64,000 nt of DNA from NCBI GenBank assembly GCA_002333405.1, contig DDBH01000010.1, positions 68,027-132,026 on the forward strand, given 5' to 3'. Below, one piece after another: positions 61,902 through 64,000 of the stretch (position 1 is its first letter; each line of letters starts with the position of its first letter). A program made the position numbers and the translations under genes. The notes under the pieces are model-generated. The model worked only from the letters and a program-made list of their open reading frames with translations. It made no database searches and was not told the DNA's origin. This DNA comes from Micrococcales bacterium UBA2037 (GTDB taxonomy: Bacteria; Actinomycetota; Actinomycetes; Actinomycetales; Microbacteriaceae).

Positions 61902-63085
61902 CTGATGCCCACTCCCAGTTTTCTCTCTAATCTTTGGCTTTCGCGACTCATTACGTAGGAGCCAACCCAGAACAGTAGTGCTACGAAACCTAGCGATTCA
62001 TAGACCAAACCTTGTCCGAGGTAGTCGTCCTGCTTTGTGATGGCCTCGCCAACCTTCAAAAGCTCCAGCATGCTCAGGGCTGCCCCTGCCAACGTGGTGT
62101 CTTTGAACAAGCTAATGAATTGCCCAATTTGGGCAGGAATCACGTTGCGCAGTGCCTGCGGCAAGGTGATCAAGAAAATTATCTTGACGGTCGATAGCCC
62201 CAGGGCCTTACCAGCCTCGGTCTGCCCCTTGGAAATTGACTGCAAACCACCGCGAATGATCTCAGCGAGATAGGCGGCTGTAAACATGGTGAAGACGGTC
62301 ACCGCCCTAAATATTGCGCCAGGTGCAATCTCGGATGGGATGAAGAATTCTAGAGCTACACCTGCCAGTAGCAACAGCACAAACAGTGGAGCACCGCGGA
62401 CAAGCTCGATGTAAGAGGTGCAGACTAGGCGGACGATTGGCAGTGAGGACCTACGGCCCAGTGCCAGGAAGACACCCAGTGGAAACGCCAGAGCAATGCT
62501 GAGGATTGCGATATAGACGTTGATGAGGAACCCACCCCACTCGCTGAGGTCTGAAACCAGCAGAGTTTGAATAATCATCACGAGCGGCAGCGCAACTAGC
62601 AGAATTTGCCAGACCAGCCATGGGATCTTGGCTAGAACAGCGATCTTCCTGCGGGCTAGACCGACAAGGCGCCCCAGGGCGATGGCCGCCACTGTTCCAA
62701 TACCAAGCAAAACCGCATCGAGGGTGCCAGCCAAGGCGATGATGATCGCACCTAGGGCAATAATCAAACCAAATCGACTGAGAAGCCCGAAGCCAGTTTT
62801 GATTAGGCTGGTTCTATTATTCAGATCCCGTTTGGAGCTGGAGGCCACCGCGCCAATCCAGAAAGAAAGCGCCAAGATGGAGGCTCCAAGCATCCACATC
62901 AGCTCTTCTGGGAATCGACCGACCAACAGTAGCTTCAGGTTTACCTGAATGATTTCCCAGCGTCCGGTTATGAAAATAAACTGGAGTAGCTGCCAAATCA
63001 CCCAGCCACTAAGTGCGGCAACGGCTACAGAAATAATGGAGTCCCCGACGGAGCGGAACAAGTTGCGCTTGAGCCAGATAATCAT
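61898..63085 (-). CDS. Amino acid ABC transporter permease (AapM-like)
   Basis: Permease of 395 residues with about eight membrane helices. The N-terminal half holds WLKRNLFRSVGDSIISV and an extended membrane region, then the standard His/Glu/Gln-type module (YIELVRGAPLFVLLLL and EAGKALGLSTVKIIFLITLPQALRNVIPAQIGQFISLFKDTTL, the EAA loop). This long form is typical of AapM/BztC. It overlaps both neighbours by four bases. Confidence 0.88.
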   Translation of the reverse strand: MIIWLKRNLFRSVGDSIISVAVAALSGWVIWQLLQFIFITGRWEIIQVNLKLLLVGRFPEELMWMLGASILALSFWIGAVASSSKRDLNNRTSLIKTGFGLLSRFGLIIALGAIIIALAGTLDAVLLGIGTVAAIALGRLVGLARRKIAVLAKIPWLVWQILLVALPLVMIIQTLLVSDLSEWGGFLINVYIAILSIALAFPLGVFLALGRRSSLPIVRLVCTSYIELVRGAPLFVLLLLAGVALEFFIPSEIAPGAIFRAVTVFTMFTAAYLAEIIRGGLQSISKGQTEAGKALGLSTVKIIFLITLPQALRNVIPAQIGQFISLFKDTTLAGAALSMLELLKVGEAITKQDDYLGQGLVYESLGFVALLFWVGSYVMSRESQRLERKLGVGIR

Positions 63086-64000
63086 CGCTCCACCAGCGCT
63101 AACTTACGGTTGAAATAGTTCACTACCAAGCTCGTGACCAGCGAGATGGCCAAGTAGACAAGCAGGGTCAAGGTGAAGGCCGGAACCGCGGGGGAACCGT
63201 TTCCAACAGTAATCTGAGCCACCTGAGTAAGCTCAAAATAGCTGATTGTTGCGCCTAGAGATGAATTCTTGATTAGGTTCAAATACTGATTTCCGAGAGC
63301 TGGCATAGCAACCCTAAAGGCCTGCGGGAGAATAATAAGGCGCATCTTCTGCCCTGCACTTAGGGCGATGGCGTCGGCGGCCTCGCCCTGACCCTTCGGC
63401 ACAGCCAGAATCGAACCTCGCACGATCTCAGCGATGTGACTGCTGGTGTAGACAACGAGCGCAACCAGCAGTGCAAAGAAGGAAGGATCAAGCCTTAGAC
63501 CGCCCACTGTTCCGCGGCCTTCTACAAACGGGAGTGTCCAATTGAAGCCAAGCAGTAGCCAGCCGGAGGCGATAATCACGACTGCGATTAGGGCACCGAT
63601 TCGGAGTCCATATGCAGGTTTGCCGTTCTTATCTGCCTGTGAGTTGCGAATTTTGACGGTCACCCACATTGCCAAAAGTGCAACCACAATGACTCCGAGC
63701 AGAATGTAGCCTGAGCCTTCGAACCAAGGCAGTGCAAGACCGCGATTTGATATCACAAACAAGTCAAGAGGCAGCCATGCATCTTCGATTCGCGGGAAAG
63801 TCTGCAGAACAACCGCCAGGTTCATGAAGGTCAGCAGGAGCAACAGTGGAAGGTTTCTAACGACCTCTACGTAGGCGGTTGCTACCGCTCGCAGCAGGAA
63901 GTTACCGGACAGTCGAGCGATGCCGACGAGTGTTCCGAACAAAGTGGCAAGCAAGATTCCAACGAACGCAACTCTTAGTGTGTTGAGGAAACCTTGAACA
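63082..64000 (-). CDS. Amino acid ABC transporter permease (AapQ-like), 5' end beyond window
   Basis: The frame is open to the right edge: upstream of TTG 63954 it continues with VQGFLNTLRVAFVGILLATLFG, the normal first helix of this family, so the true start lies outside. Visible are YVEVVRNLPLLLLLTF, a large inserted loop with two additional helices (residues about 65-130 of the visible part), SHIAEIVRGSILAVPKGQGEAADAIALSAGQ as the EAA loop, and IKNSSLGATISYFELTQ. It resembles AapQ/BztB. A binding protein gene is expected further right. Confidence 0.87.
   Translation of the reverse strand, partial: VQGFLNTLRVAFVGILLATLFGTLVGIARLSGNFLLRAVATAYVEVVRNLPLLLLLTFMNLAVVLQTFPRIEDAWLPLDLFVISNRGLALPWFEGSGYILLGVIVVALLAMWVTVKIRNSQADKNGKPAYGLRIGALIAVVIIASGWLLLGFNWTLPFVEGRGTVGGLRLDPSFFALLVALVVYTSSHIAEIVRGSILAVPKGQGEAADAIALSAGQKMRLIILPQAFRVAMPALGNQYLNLIKNSSLGATISYFELTQVAQITVGNGSPAVPAFTLTLLVYLAISLVTSLVVNYFNRKLALVER

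Noticed and set aside
1..64000. CRISPR arrays, insertion sequences, prophage genes or rRNA
   Set aside because: No regularly spaced repeats, transposase or integrase motifs, phage genes or rRNA-like sequence were found while reading both strands.

Overview
The window is a gene-dense, almost fully coding stretch of chromosome from an actinobacterium, most likely a streamlined freshwater member of the Microbacteriaceae (Rhodoluna/Aquiluna-like; this placement is inference). The evidence is the actinobacterial gene orders (clpP1-clpP2-clpX after tig; folC-DUF4233-ndk-rne-rplU-rpmA-obgE-proB-proA-nadD-rsfS; leuS-holA-rpsT-lepA-hemW-hrcA-dnaJ-rsmE-HIT-phoH-ybeY-CBS-era-leuA-recO-uppS-glyS-dusB-dgt-dnaG), a SOS box of the actinobacterial LexA type, type-2 ValS and IleS, an AMSKS-type LeuRS, moderate GC by eye, short intergenic gaps and many 1-4 base gene overlaps. 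I saw no rRNA, insertion sequence, prophage or CRISPR array, and no gap over 300 bases without a gene.

Layout. 1-4622: pepN (3' end outside the window), a CPA2-type antiporter, a DUF1648 membrane protein, rpiB and a Nei-type DNA glycosylase. 4659-8810: tRNA-Gly and tRNA-Pro, then trigger factor and the ClpP1-ClpP2-ClpX protease. 8828-17936: a BenE-type transporter, divergent valS and ileS with start codons only 19 bases apart, folC, DUF4233 and ndk. 17933-26858: VKOR-family protein, RNase E/G, L21 and L27 with a clear terminator, obgE, proB, proA, a 60-residue membrane protein, nadD, a protein with repeated TRR motifs, rsfS and tRNA-Ala. 26874-33718: DUF167, a BAX-inhibitor-1-like membrane protein, an SOS-controlled DUF6504-dnaE2 operon, and divergent pabC/pabB-type folate genes. 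33752-50683: leuS, holA, rpsT (opposite), lepA, hemW, the CIRCE-hrcA-dnaJ heat-shock operon running on to era, then leuA with a leucine-rich leader peptide, recO and uppS. 50719-57410: glyS, dusB, dgt, dnaG, tRNA-Asn and azlC/azlD. 57399-64000: def, a DMT-type membrane protein with a GT4 glycosyltransferase, a CAT-anticodon tRNA, tdk and an Aap-type amino-acid ABC transporter whose first permease runs off the right edge.

How it fits together. Most of the window is housekeeping: proteostasis (tig, clp, hrcA-dnaJ, def), tRNA charging (valS, ileS, leuS, glyS), replication and repair (holA, dnaG, dnaE2, nei, dgt, recO), ribosome assembly and RNA processing (obgE, era, ybeY, rsfS, rsmE, rne, lepA), folate and NAD synthesis, and nutrient uptake. 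The most informative parts are regulatory: an extended LexA operator on dnaE2, a CIRCE operator touching the hrcA start codon, a leucine attenuation leader before leuA, and a recurring TANNNT hexamer six or seven bases before start codons that points to widespread leaderless transcription.
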